Shown: positions 1 to 13,274, counted from the first letter of the stretch. The stretch is 64,000 nt of DNA from Neurospora intermedia (GCA_037102815.1 BTPP01000001.1:2567001-2631000), one strand, 5' to 3'. Translations and numbers: made by a program. The notes: generated by a model not told the origin, from the sequence alone.

Positions 1-3000
1 AGCGCGTGGTGGCATTCCGAATGGAAACATGGCAGCGGTCAGGATGTAACAGGATAAGCAAACTATATACATGGCGAGAGGATGGAAAGCATGATTTGGA
101 TGTATGTACTTGAGATACTACATGTGGTTGAGGCGCGAGTTGAGCTTCAGTTTCTTTGTGATGATTGTAGGTACGCAGTACGATTGCTTGTTTCATTTAA
201 GAACCAGATGTGCCTTTCACAGATGGCTATACTGTAATGTGTAGGGTAGGTAGTTAAGAGACATGGACACTGAGTCTGAAAGCATGCTACTACATATGTG
301 GCATGGCATGTAAACTGACGAGGTAAATAAGTGGGTGGAGGAATTCTATCCTATGAATAGCGAGGAAAGCTGATTATACCGGCGAAGAGGGCCAGAATGA
401 GACATCGTAGGTAAGGGTAGCTAGTAATGCCTTTTCTTTTTTTTCTACATCTTGAGAGGTCCCAACCATCCAGGTTCATGATGTTGGATTCAATATTTGG
501 GATCGTCTTCATGCATAGTACCTACTCTTCTTTTCTTTTCTTCACGCCATTTGACCATGTTGCGTTGCTCATTACTGCGTAGATAGGTACTTGCTTTGCT
601 TTGTAGATTAGGACAAGGTTGTTCAAAGGATGCTGCTGCTGTTGGCTGGCAACGTCAACGAGAACGGCAACGGCCGTCCGATATCTGTTGCAATAATAGG
701 CTGTTGGGAGTATGCGGCACCGTACAGTACACATACATATAGGTCTCGGGCCATTGTGATTGGATGCGCTTCAGAATGGCTCGGTGGCTCGGTGGCTTGG
801 AGTTTGGGTTTTCCATCCTTCCCCCTCATTAATCCATCCTACCCAATCCCACGATGAAATATGTATGCTGTTTGACTTCTTGTCTGACTTTGACGGAATG
901 TCTCCCCGTGGGCTTTTGTTTGGCCTCACCCGCACCCCCCCAATGGGCATGGCCTCCCTGTGTGTGGGCTTTGGCCTCCCCCGTGGGTTGGACAGGCGGT
1001 AGGGCTGACTACCGAATCGGAGAAAAAAGGAATGAACCCACTGGGAAACGAATGAGGTTGCGCCTACGTGTTGTACACAGTAGTAGTGTATGCAGTTGTG
1101 CCTACAAAGAAACCTATTGGTCGTACAAAATTGTAGCTTTTATTTCCTGGTACGTCCAGTGGTCTCAACACAAGAATCTTTCCATTCAGCACTCACAGGG
1201 AGTCGTTGGAGCCGAACCATGAGGCGCCGCATACAGTATGGTATGGTAACCTAAAGAGCTTGGCCTCACCTTGGCACTGTATGGGGTGGTATCTTATGCA
1301 TGCCATATCCTAATTCGGATGGGCCGAAAAGAGGAACCTACCGGTTGTGTGTGGTGGGTGTGAAAGCTGGCGGGAAGGGGAGAAAGCTGCCGAATGAAGA
1401 GAAATACGCCAAGTTCATACAAAAGTGGCTTGAATCGTGGTAACGTACCTATAAACCAAGACCTAAAGAAGCGGTGAGTGAACCGAGGGATCGTGGAAGA
1501 TATCTGCCACGACCACCCCCAACAAAAGGTAGCGTAGCGTGCTGTACATTTATAGCACCCCAGCATCTCGTCTACATACCCGTTCTGCCATTAAAAGTAG
1601 TCTGGGAATCTGGGGGTTTAAGCGAAGCGCCAGTGGTACCCCAAAACAAGCAGCAAATCGTGGTTCGTCTACAACGGCTGGAAGGGATTTCGTTAGCCCG
1701 CTGCTCCGTGCCTCTCTGATCATGGCCAGCAACTTGCATGGAGACCACGGATCAGAACCCAGTGCGCCTAGTAAGTGCCTAACAGTCAATCTCTACTGTC
1801 CTGTAACAACCAGATATGCCCTTATCAACTGTGAAGCTGTTAAAGAAAGTACCTCGAAGGGGAAGATATGAGCCTGCGACATTCAACTCGGCTATTGCCC
1901 GCCTTGACATCGTCAGACACTCTCCAAAGGTGAGCCCCGAACAACGCTGGCATGCCCTAGGCGGATCTGTTACAGCACGTTTTAATTTGGGCAGTACGTA
2001 TCTGGTCTAAGGCGACAAGGTTGAACAGGTCGAAATATGAGCCACAAGACAGCTTGCCTATTGATCGTCCAGCGTCTTGCTGAGGCATCATCATGACTGT
2101 GGGGATGTATCGATACATAGACATTTCCGGTATCGTATGGGGAGGTGTGGTGTGGGAAGCCGATCCGCTGTTGCTGGTCTTTCAGGGGCTCATTGATGTC
2201 TCCGTAGTGTACTGTATGGCTGTAGTGTAAAGACGAAACAACCCCGGAAGCCCTCGGACAAGAGCGCGAGACTACTGACGAGCAAGGGGCCCCAATCGAT
2301 GTCTGAGAGTTATGTTTGCTCCATAATAAGCGTTCTTTGGAGACTCGAGATTGACGGCGCAACGGAGGACCAGCCCAGTTCTCTACTGGCTATGTGTGAC
2401 GAAGTGATAGACGTGTTGTTGAGGGTCCACAGACAATGAAGCTATCTCGTCAAACTCGTCTCAGCAACAGCCAACTTTGGAAGATCCCATCTACAATCCC
2501 ACTACATGTGTTGGGTGGGGGAGGTGTGGTCCGGGGCTCAAGGCGGGGAGAAAAGTGGCCGTCATGACTGTTTTAAAGCAGCCTTTGACCTGCTGGGAAG
2601 TCGGAATGCCAGGCATTGCAGCCGATGGGCGGTCCACCTCAGGCAAAACCAGCTGGCTAGGATTTCCGTGTAGATTATGGCGTAGCCTCTAGCAGAATAT
2701 ACTGGATAGACAGTACGCTCAAGTGGATCGAATGGGTGCAAGGGAAAACTGACATCTCCGTAGTCGAGCATGATACCTATGGAGCACGACGGGCGGCGTC
2801 AGTGGTGGTCGTTGCTCCGCCCAGGGAAAGAGACTCTGATTCGTAAAGGAGTCTCATCTGCAGGATGTTACCTCTGTAGGAGAGCCGAAGCCAGACAAGC
2901 CAGGGAAAGCGAAGCAACCCCCTTTAGATACGAACTATTGCCGACCTGGGACCGTCGTATGTAATCTCGAAGAGGTAAATGTGCGTACCTGAAGTGTCAT

Positions 3001-6000
3001 CTGATTGATATGGCAGTTTCAATCCAACGCCTTATTTTTGATGTCGAGCTTTAAGTGATGGGTATAGACTGGTGGTGATGCCGCCACATGCTTTTGGTAA
3101 TGTATCGTAGTGGTTGTTATGCCGGCTGTGACTCGGGGTTTATCTGCATGCCTTCCAAAGAGCTGTTCGTACGTATCAGATTTCTCTGTCGCGGAAGCAA
3201 CTCGCCGTGCTTTTTCTGTGGATGGTGTCGTCTTGATTGACATCTCGGCGTCCGGTGAGCAGGCGTTCTTGACCCTTCTCATCCAAACATGCCAGCAACC
3301 CCTTGGTTCCAATATGGAAACCTCATTTGCCCACCGACAACAGGCAGCAAGCAGAAAGTGCCGTCACACCCTGTTGCCAACCTGAGGATGAGGCGCACAA
3401 AGCGCGCGCCATGGTACAGTCGAGAATTGAAAAATGGTTGGCATGGACCGGGGCATCATCCATTCATTCAAGTCGCAGACTGTCGTAATCCTTTGCGCTC
3501 CTCACTTTTTGTGGTGCGCAAGTGAGAAAGCGTCCCGGTAGATGCACACCATCTCTTCTGTGACGGGATGGGTCCTGCGCGATACCGGAATTGGCCTGCT
3601 GATAATTGTGGTGAACTTGGAATCGCGGCTTCGGGTGAAGGCCACCAAAATAAGCGGCATCACAGGCTGCAACCGAGAAAGAGCGGCAGGTGGAGAGAGG
3701 TCCTCGGACAAAGGCCAGCAATATCACTGCATAAAGGTATGGTAGGGCTTACCAGTTATGCCTGGGGATTTCCGCCCACGCCGTCCTGTCCTCGCTTTCA
3801 CCTCGGCCAAAGCGTGTGCGTGTATGGGCCCATCAGCAAGTGGAAACCGTCAAATCCAATCTCTTTGTCGACCCCTTCTTCTGCTACAGTACAGGCAAGC
3901 TCTTCGGGTGCGCACGGTTGGATACAGCAGCTGCACAACTTAATTATCCACGATACATACAGTGCGAGCCAAGCATAAGCCTGCACAATGGGTCGTGATA
4001 TTTAGCTTTTTCTTTTCGCCTAGTGTACCTTCGCGAATATGCGCTTGGCCGGCAAACCTTGCTATAATAAAAGGAGGTGCCAACTTTGCCCGTTTGTGGT
4101 TGCCGCCATCTCCACGGTTCCCAGCAGCCTGTCTTACGCAGTAGACTGATGAGCCTGGGCCTAAGAGCCGATCAAAGAGATCGGTTATTGTAGAGTATTC
4201 TGTGTTCAAGGGCAACGACACAGATGATTCAGTTGTCGCGACTCTCTCGAAAAAGCCCGGACCATGGAGTTCACGAACTGTCTTGAGATCGAAATGAGCG
4301 TTTCTCAAAGCCTCCGGTGCTCTCAGCGTACGACGCTATGTTTAGTTCACTGCTTTGAATGCTGTTGATGGACCATGTGACCCGTCATGTTCTGCATCGC
4401 TGCTTCAATATGCCGCATATTCCTTTACGGGCCCGGTCAACGAGGGCCACAACTGTGAAAGCAAATGGGTATGCTTGAACAGGGTAAATGTGTTGACAAC
4501 AGAGGCGAGTCATGATGGACACGTATTCTTTCCGACGTATTACCGTCCTGGGCATTAGCAAGGTTCTACAAGCCATCCCGCTTTGCGTGTCTTGAAAGCA
4601 ACCCCAAGTTCCTGCTCATCCTCTAGGCCGAAACGATAAAGGCTCCGGGGAATCATCATGTCGGACCTCTTCCACCATTAGCTACCAGAGGAGAGGATTG
4701 ACTGGTGTTGACGTCAATAGGCATCCATCAGGCTAATTCATGCCAAGTACGAAATGCGTGCACTACACTACACATAACCCAAGGATAAGATAATGTGTGC
4801 TTACGATCTGTGTCGCAAAAGGCCTCCGCTAATGAGGGAGGGCAGAGTGGGACAGACCCTTCACAGGCCGCATCTCGCGGCGTGGCAAATCGTTTGACCT
4901 AGGTACGCAGTCGCAGTACGCTAGGTACTTCGCTCATGTTTGTCATCGCCAGCGATGTCAATGGTGATTGGGCCCCTGTGGAGAGCAGCAACATCGTGAG
5001 TGAAGTGCATGCCGAACGCCAGTGTAGTCTATCATACCAAAATCTGATGTACACAGTACGTACGAGTTTCGAATTCTTCTGACGAGCAGGGGTGCTAAGA
5101 ATAGTTAGATAGTGCACAATCCTGGATCCGGGTATCGCTGGTTCAGTGGCTCTGGCCTCTCTGGTGGCTGGGCCTTGGACCGAAAGGCTGGTGTTCCAAT
5201 TCTCCCTGTTGTGGTGGTCTTGAGGGTTGTGCTGTTGTCTGGAAATGAGATGTCACACACTTGAGCACCGACTCGCACCGCTCCGCAATATCCGTGATGG
5301 GTCAATCTACACTACCTCTGAAATGACGGGCAACTAGGCAGAGGACACAGACGTACCTTGGGAAGGAAGGGGTTTGTCACAGCTCGGCAGGACGCCAGGG
5401 TTCTGGGTAAGATTCGAAATTGAAAGCTCAAGGGTGACGGGGCTCAAAAGGGAATGATGGAGAAATGAGGCAAGATTATCTTTCTCAGTCTGGGGCAAAT
5501 ATGGTTGCAATCTGGCTGAATGTGATGATTGCCGCTCGCGAGGCCTTGTGGCATGCTCTGGTTTGCAATGCGTGAGAGGTCCTCTTGTCGGAGTCATGGG
5601 CAGCCTCAAAGTGGCAGCTGAGAGCGTGGATGATTACGTGTTGATATTGTCGAGTGGCTATCATGGTGTCAGAACCATTGAGCATTTGTCGATTTTTTGG
5701 GACGGCCCCGTCGATTGGAACGTCGAGTTGCATGGTTCGAGGGTCGGGTCTAGATGAGACTACCGAAGTGGGCTCCTGGATGGAAACGACACTGCTCTCC
5801 ACAGTGACTGGAATCGGACTGGATTCCATATCGAAATGAGGAGCCTTGCGGGGCGATGCGCAGACGAAAAACGAAGAGCAAGGACGGAGGGGGGAAGAAG
5901 AAATGTTTCTCGCTGTGGTCCGCGGTCAACGGTCGACCTCTCCTCACAAAGTTGCGGTACGAGTGGATGCCGTGGTGGGTGCGCAAGGTTCTGGTGTGAG

Positions 6001-9000
6001 CTGCAATGGTGCAGTGGTGGGTTTTGGTCGTCGTAACAGTGCATAGTTCGAGACTGCAGGGAGACGGAAAAGAAAAGAGAAAAGAGAAAAAAAAAAGTTT
6101 GAGCCCAAAACCATTCCTCCAAGAGCCTCGCCCCACTGCGCCTTCCGTCGGCGCGACAAGGCATGTCGGGGCCCGGGACACTTGGCCTGACCGACCAATA
6201 ATGGCGTGAGAAATCCCAGTCTTGGAAGGTGCGATCTGGAAGCGCGGCCCAATCGATCTATCACTGTATCGGAAATGGAGGTTGCTCAGTCACCACTGCG
6301 CTCGTGCACTGCTGTAAGGGAACCCACCAGCCTCAGCCAGGCACGCTCCAGCAGCAAGGACATCGTGAACTCGACAGCAAATGATGGATGGTTCGGAGTT
6401 CAAAGAGCTTGCATGTGACCCCACAACAGAAGCACACTAGTAGGCGAGGGTGGTACCTAACGGCAGTCTTTTTCTACAAAGTACATAGTACACACACTAC
6501 ACTACTCTAGGTACTTAGAGAAGACATGGATATGTGGCCCAAAACTACCGTTGGCTGAGAACATGCTGCAGGCTGTGCTGCACATAGCGACTTACCTACC
6601 GCAGTAAACGTTCAGCTAATTTTCGCAACTTGCTCTTTTTCGTGGATCAGGTAGACGAACAATGGTACCTACAGTAATGGTAGAAGGCATCCGACATTCT
6701 GCGGATGGGTGGAAGTGCCTTTGATGAGTGAGGCAAGTACCCACTGACTTTCAGGGTGCGGTAAATCAGAACGGCTTCAATTCCAGTCGTACTCGAAGAG
6801 TACCTAGGTAAGGTACCTACGGAGAGGTACCCGCATACCCATGCCCGTTTCATGCCAAGCTCATTCTGGAAATTTCTCATTGTGACCAACCACGCATCCT
6901 GCTCGGCAGGTAACATCCTTCTTTTCGGTGGCATGCACGGGTGGTGTGCCCGCGGCCTGTTTCAATGCTACCATGTACTGCGGTACATAATAGTAGTAAA
7001 AGATGTCCCTGTCTGCTTTTCCTTCCCCTGTCCGAGTTGATCCCGAGACGGATGCCGTTGTCTGGTTTGCAGTCTCCCTTGTAATGGCTGTTCTCCCGGC
7101 GGTCTCCTTCTTCCCTTGCCTGGCTCTGTCCTTGATATCACAAAAACGGAGACAGCTGCACGATATTACTATTATACTAGGTATGATCACACGCAAGTGG
7201 AAGCCAAGCGGGGAGTAAGCACTGATCATGGCTGTGAATAGGACATGAACAGACCTCAACACACATACTTACTTACTATGTATTGTCTGCAAAGAACACA
7301 CCAACATAAACTTCATCTCCATACAAAGCATTAAATGCTGCAGACATTTTCGTTGCCACCACGAGGTTTGTACTGCGGTATATCAGGAATGGCAATCTTG
7401 GCCTTCTCAGATTCCCCTTGTCAGCATCACTTGGTGCGTCCAAACTGCGACTGCGTCTCGCCTTGGGAAACACAGTGCCTGAGCCAGCAACAAGGGAGTG
7501 AGTGCTGGGCCCCGGCTGACTGGGGAGATCTGCCTGACAAGGAACAAGATTGGCTATACATCCGATTCTTATCGGCAACCGACATGGAACCGGACTACCT
7601 GACGGTACCTTTCAGGCCGTCAAGTGTCGGCTGGAATATCACCAGACCCAAGTCGTCACAAGTTCCGGCAGGACACACACGTTGGCTACGAGGGGGGAGG
7701 AAGAAGGGAAGCCCCACCTTTGTCTGGGACCTGAATTTCATGAAACTGCCCGCCCGCAGTGTCGGTTGGGTCCCGCTCAACCCACGCGTCCCCGCCAATG
7801 GTACGCTCATAGCACAGGCCCCTCGCCCAGCTCTTCCTCGTGAAGCGCAAAAGCCTTTTGATCATCCATCTTGACCTCCTAAAGTTCCTCCCACTCTAAC
7901 TGCTTTCGCGCTCGTACACAGTAGTAGTTTGGGCCACCCAAGAGCATCGACCCCGACCGCAGACGAGACCGCCGATGCCCCGAGTTGTCTTGTGTGCAGG
8001 CCTCGCTAAAAAGAACACGAACCGTATCCCCACCAGACTGGTATCGCCTTTTGTTGGGTTGATCGGGGCTGATGTGGTTGATGGCACCTTCGCTGTGGTG
8101 CCTCTATACATAGAGCTCGCAGACCGTGGGGAGGCGAGTTATGTGCTAGCAGAGGGGAGGAAGGGCTGCGCAAAGTTGCCGCAAAAATCCAGCTCAGACC
8201 TTCTGTCAACCCTCCAACTAGGAGAGCATCATGCGTATGCGCAAATTTTCAAGCCACAACCGTCAGATCGAGAGCGAAGAGCGGAAGCAAGCAGCACTAA
8301 CAAACCGCCGCAAAGGGCCGGCCAGCTCCAAAGTGGAAGAATGTTGCTAAACCAGGGTTGCGGAGAGCAAAACCCGAATATCAAGGTACATACCTCTACG
8401 TACCTATTCTTGTACACCACCATCAAACCGCTTTCGGCCGTGGGTTTTGCGTTGGCTCTACACTACTAATGTACACTATGTATGTGTGTGCGTATTACAA
8501 TATCATGATGCCGTAACCTGGACAGCCCCATATTGGACAACCACGGTATCCACGACTTCTCCGCGAACTCGAGCAAAGATCCAGCCGTGTTCACTGTAGC
8601 GGTGGCGGTAGGGCAAGTTTCGGCCACTGTCACGGCTCACGGAACAAGACAAATCAGGAATCTCCAGACACCTCGCACCTGTCTCGCGCGCTCACGATCA
8701 CATCCCTCTCGCCGGCGTCAGGAGGCATGTGGGCACTGGACATGCTTTCAACACCACCATCCGCTTTTTTCGGTGCAACCCTTCTCTATGTCGACAAAAG
8801 AGGGCAAAGAACGACAATCTAAAACGCAAAGGCCCCAAATCCTGCGCTACTGGCTTTTCGTGCCAGCGCTAATTATGACCATACCCTCTTCCTTTCTGAC
8901 CGACCCCGGCAGAAGTTTTGCTGGCTTACCACTGGTCACCACGATCAGGTAAGGGGTGTCTCTAGTGGCACACGACGTCGAACACTGGATTCCAACAGGA

Positions 9001-9087
9001 AGTTGAATGCTGGGTCACATTTCGATACGTTACGGATACAAGCCCGGCTCACGGGGGAGAGGCTGCAGAAAGAACAAGATGCGCGTA
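1..9087. other. Gene-poor intergenic region, no gene recognised
   Basis: Base composition is ordinary for coding-region DNA, not RIP-like, but no open frame here has a recognisable domain, and the longest ones (for example 7335-7874, 179 codons, and 7975-8469, 164 codons) look like chance. I saw no tRNA B-box, 5S rRNA or paired splice signals joining frames into a credible protein. Short GGTACC/TACGTA-type palindromes and AGGTAC words recur (for example around 4900-4930, 6480-6520, 6790-6830). The stretch may hold long untranslated leaders, non-coding RNA or regulatory DNA; the sequence alone does not say. Confidence 0.55.
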
Positions 9088-9149
9088 CAGTAAGATCCCC
9101 TGTTCCAACAACCCCCAGTACGAACAACCCCCCCTGTTGCAACAACCCC
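9088..9149 (+). repeat. Left end of pogo-like element with duplicated subterminal repeat
   Basis: The 28-bp inverted repeat is followed by a second copy of its inner half in the same orientation (9131-9149, CCCCTGTTGCAACAACCCC, one mismatch to 9097-9115). The segment keeps many CpA and runs of C, so it has not been RIP-mutated even though the interior has. Repeated subterminal words are often transposase binding sites in this superfamily; that role is inferred. Confidence 0.75.
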
Positions 9150-10671
9150 CAGTGCAAAATTTCGACTTTTTTGCTTAGTAAGCGCAAACCGACAACGGGC
9201 AACAAAATATTGAAAATTTGTTGGTAACTATACCCAGTAATTAGGGGGTTCCCCGCTACAACCCTCTCCTCAACTACCTTTACAATCTTATAACTCTACC
9301 AAACTAGGTAATTCCTTGAATCTAATAAGAGATTTAACGTTACTAACGGTTCTAATACTCTATTTAGACTCTCTTTTAGTCATTTTGCCCGCAGAATCAA
9401 TTATAGTCGCTATTATTACCCTCGCCTAAAAGAAAACTATTTGGAAATAGTATAAGAATTAACTATTTAAACTATCCTTCACTACGATAATTAATTGGGC
9501 CGCTAGAACCTACTAATTTTATTTCGATAAACCTTAAATATCCCGGATCCTTAATCTACGTTATAATTACTTTAACGACGATCGTTTAAGTAAGGTTATT
9601 GATTTTAAAAAGCGGACTAAGATTCCCCGTAGTTAATTCCTAATATTAGAGAAAATTTTATATACTTAGCAAATTGAGATGGAGTTTTATAGTGTACTTA
9701 CTAGTATAGAGATCTTATAATATAAGGCTACCTAAATTTAAAAAAACGTAGAGGAAGTTAGAAAGGGTAATCCTATCGAACTAACCCCTACCTTCGGGAG
9801 AAAGTAGTCTATCCTATTTAAGAAAAGGTTTAAAATTATAAATAAGTACTTCTATAGGGAAGTAGCGTCGGTAAAGACTACCGAGGATATAGCTCGCCAA
9901 ATAGAAGTTATCCGTATTATTATTGCTACTACCCTACCCGGTAACCGTTATAATATAAATTAAATAGTATATTTCTAGAAAATATTCCTATCGTTAAATT
10001 TAACTACCGCCTAGCGCCTTAATTTAAAGTAAGACAAATTATATATTATACTTACCTTTACTACTAATAATATTAGTAATAACCAGTATAAAATCTAGGT
10101 TATTAATAAAGTAAAGACTCCTATTGTATTGAGGAAGTTTAATTTTAATACTTATAAAATCTATTAGTATAATAACTAGAAGGTATAGTTTATAATGGTG
10201 TTAATAGAAATATAGTATAAAGATTTCTTTACTTATTTTAAACGTACAAAACTAAGGTAACTATACTTCCTTCTATTAGATAATTTTACGGTTTATAAGG
10301 TTGCCCTCGAACTCGTACGCCCTCCTAACTATATTAGAGTTATATTTATCCCCCTAAATAATACGTTATAATATTAATTGTTGGACTAGGGTGTTATTTC
10401 TTACTTTAAGCGGTTCTATAGGAAAGAGTTTTTAAAATGGATTATTATTAGCATTAATAATAATCCCTATATCAACCCAATTAAGGAGATGAATCTACGG
10501 ATCGTTTTACCGTAGGTTTTAGAGGTATAGTTCGATACGCTTTATTCTAATACTATCGCCGTTTATTGAAGGAAGTTAACGGTCTTAGGAATCCCTATTG
10601 CCCCGTTAACCTAATAGTTTACCTAATAACGAAACGGGATTATTAATTTCTTTAATAAAGTAGTAATCTTA

Positions 10672-10878
10672 ATGAACGTTATAGACCGTTCAATTATAGC
10701 TATTAATAACTTCCTAAATCCTATCGAAAAAGAGGAATCCGATTGCGAGCTTATTAATCCAAATATTATATTGGAATTAGTAATTACTAAATTCAAAAAC
10801 CTTTATATAAATAAAAGTAATTACAATAATTCTAATAAGGAGTTCTACTACCTACCTCCTATTATTACGCCTAAGTAG
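10672..10878 (+). pseudogene. AT-rich frame inside the pogo-like relic
   Basis: An open frame of 68 codons lies downstream of the DDE remnant within the RIP-mutated core of the transposon. It resembles no protein I can name. It lies where the C-terminal end of the transposase would be expected, and is best read as a leftover fragment of that gene and not as a gene of its own. Confidence 0.35.
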
Positions 10879-11144
10879 GGTATTAGTTATATTAATAACC
10901 TTATCCTTCTTCTCAATACTATAGATATCTATAATATTAATGATTTATGTATAATATGTACTCTTAAGAGGAAGTTGGAAGAGGATATTAAGGTAAAAAT
11001 GGAACAATAGACGTTGGATGGCTGGCTTGAGGGTAAAAAGACCGCTTAGAATCATCCCCATATCATTCATTTTGGTGTAGTTTTATTAGGAAATCAATGT
11101 TCTGGTGGTGCGGCCCGTGCACCCTACCCTAGTCCCAACAACCC

Positions 11145-11206
11145 CCCCTGTTCCAACAACCCCCTTGGCCAAATTTTAGGGGTTGTTGGAACAGGGGATC
11201 TTACTG
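11145..11206 (-). repeat. Right end of pogo-like element, forms a hairpin
   Basis: The terminal inverted repeat (11179-11206) is preceded at 11145-11163 by the same 19-bp word in the opposite orientation, separated by 15 bp. Single-stranded, this end could fold into a 19-bp stem. Like the left end it is free of RIP mutations. Confidence 0.75.
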
Positions 11207-11208
11207 TA

Positions 11209-12743
11209 TTTGCAGGGCATGGCTGTGGAAACCAGAATGTTGGACCATTTGAGCCGCGCCGCAGGACCCACATCCTGGAGCAACGCATCAGGGCCAGGCA
11301 AGCCAGCGAGGGTTTGAAGGCAGAGGAGACACAGGAGGAGAGGTCACACACATCTCTCTACGGAAACACCCCCGCTGATAATACTTCGGTACGCTGATCC
11401 TGGCTGATCCTCTCAAGACCATGCGACAGCCACTCAAATTTCCTGCAGACCTTCGCATGCGTCTTGGCTACTCATCCTACACACCCATTTTTCCCTCACG
11501 CACACCCACTATCAACTCAAGGCGCACCATTTGTCCCGTGCATTGGGTGGCTTTCAGGGTGTGCAGTTGCTCTCCGCTCGCATCGGTACCCAGGTACGTA
11601 CCTCCCTTTTACACGCGAGCATGGTCATGGGCTTTGTAAATCGAAGCCATTCTTTTCTGTCAGACTCCACGGCAACTGAAAGTCATGCAGTCGACAAATC
11701 CGTTGCGACCCCTGCCCACGACAGTCGCATAAAGGGACGCGGCGGCGGGCGGCCATTATTCCCTCCATAGAACAATCCCTTCTTGCTGTTGGACACTCCG
11801 CACGCACAGGTGGCTCAGGTGGGTACCTTTACGCTGTACACTACGTACTACCAATTTAATCCTGTACATCACCACGTCCTCACTTTTGTTGCGGGTTTTC
11901 TCCTCCACTTCAGACGGCTATCCCGCCGTGCCCGCCTGGCTCATGTCACCACTGCTCCCACCTCACTATGACCGAAATGAGGGCATGAGGGGCGGTTAGT
12001 TTTGCAAAGTCAGCATGATCCTCGCCCCGTGTAGCTACGGGCAACATGCTCCTGCTCGGTCCAGCATTGTCCATTCTGCCCGAGGTGTCCAAGCTGATAT
12101 TCTATGTATTTGTACCTGCACAGCATCATCGAGGCTTAAAAACGTCTGCAAGCTCGCAGTACCTTGCACATGCTCACGGCCTGACAGCAGTGGAATCATT
12201 CGTTACTTTGTCGGACATTGCACTCGGCTGACAGGCTAGAGAACTTCACCCGAAGGCTTTGAGTTCATCGCTGTGTATCATCACCAAATGCTCGTTGAAG
12301 CAGCGGGTACGACACGGACGGCAAGTAAGACATCTGAATAACGAATTCGTTTTCAACCGTTGCGAACGGCAGACCAATGTAATTTGAGCATCGGGATCCG
12401 TCAGATCCTCCGAGTATCTGCCCCATGGGACCCATGTTCAAGCCACCGACTCAGCTTAACCCCATTTCTGCTTCACTAGGTACGTACTGTATTTCGCATA
12501 TTCACTGACGCCCAGCATGCCAGGATAAGAGTACCAAAGAATGGCTCGAGACACCACCATGGAGATGGAGTGCTGGAGAGTGGAGGCGGTTTCTTTCCGC
12601 TTCATTGCTCCGCTTGACCGCCCACCACCACCCATGTGGAACCTCCGCCCACTCACTGCTGAGTATCGTGCACCACAAGACGTCGACACTGTGTGTACCT
12701 GACAAATGGCCAATTGCGGCAGCACAGTGTATCCGCCACGATA
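11209..12743. other. Intergenic region, nothing recognised
   Basis: Ordinary base composition returns immediately after the pogo-like element. Frames are short and unremarkable. The palindrome-containing 15-mer CAGGTACGTACCTCC occurs at 11591-11605 and again at 54472-54486. Confidence 0.5.
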
Positions 12744-12752
12744 CAAACTCCA
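12744..12752 (+). repeat. Left 9-bp target-site duplication of the MITE
   Basis: CAAACTCCA abuts the outermost base of the left inverted repeat and is repeated exactly at 13275-13283. The exact match suggests insertion was recent enough for no base to have changed. Confidence 0.85.
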
Positions 12753-13274
12753 CGCATTCAATACCCACGTAGACTCAAAATGGTACGCACGTAGACTACC
12801 CACTTTTTACAGCCGAGTCAGCCCAGCCCAGCCGCTTAACCGCGCTGTAGCATACCGCTAAATTAATGGTTGCGCATTACCTAGTTGACTGCTACTGTAA
12901 CTATTGTCCCTCTTGCTGGCTCTGTTGCTGTATATGCTGTACTTGAGGTTGCTGCCCTGGCTGCTAGCCGTGCCTAGAGTATTGGCCAGAGTATAAATGC
13001 CCTGCCCAGATTCTAGTCTACTATAGTTGTTAATATACCTACCTTAGAGAGCCCTCTGCGAGTATAATAGTACTGGAGGTTGTGCTATAGGGACTGGAGT
13101 TCGCTTATACTACCCGATGTTACTGGTATAATCCAGCTCTGTGAGTTTCTTTACTGCTGGTTAGAAAGGGGGGGTCCTACTCTGGGCGAGGCATCGGCTG
13201 TCTGACTTCGTTAGCTGTAAAAAGTGGGTAGTCTACGTGCGTACCATTTTGAGTCTACGTGGGTATTGAAATCG
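12753..13274. mobile_element. 522-bp non-autonomous Mutator-like element (MITE)
   Basis: The two ends are inverted repeats of 61 bp with two mismatches at positions 3 and 4 (CGCATTCAATACC at the left, CGATTTCAATACC as reverse complement of the right); the inner 57 bp (12757-12813 and 13214-13270) are identical. Directly outside lie identical 9-bp copies of CAAACTCCA (12744-12752 and 13275-13283). Long terminal inverted repeats with a 9-bp target duplication are the hallmark of Mutator-like elements. The roughly 400-bp interior has no credible coding frame, so the element would depend on a transposase elsewhere. It is not RIP-mutated. The family call is inferred from the duplication length, not from a transposase. 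Confidence 0.85.

Larger units (their letters stand above)
9088..11206. mobile_element. RIP-mutated pogo/Tigger-like DNA transposon relic
   Basis: The element begins with CAGTAAGATCCCC and ends with its reverse complement. The terminal inverted repeats are 28 bp and identical (9088-9115 and 11179-11206), and TA on each side (9086-9087, 11207-11208) is the target duplication. CAGT ends and TA sites are typical of the pogo branch of Tc1/mariner. About 9300-11090 is AT-rich and almost free of CpA/TpG, as left by RIP. Around 10381-10440 the remnant reads L-D-stop-G-V-I-x-x-F-K-x-x-Y-R-K, which matches the LQPLDQGVI...FK block of DDE_1 (Jerky/Tigger/Fot1) transposases, with the expected Gln turned into a TAG stop. 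Many stops follow, so it is dead. Near each end there are extra copies of the CCCCTGTTCCAACAACCCC word. Confidence 0.85.

Noticed and set aside
7335-7874. 179-codon plus-strand frame
   Set aside because: No similarity to any family I know and no supporting splice or context signals.
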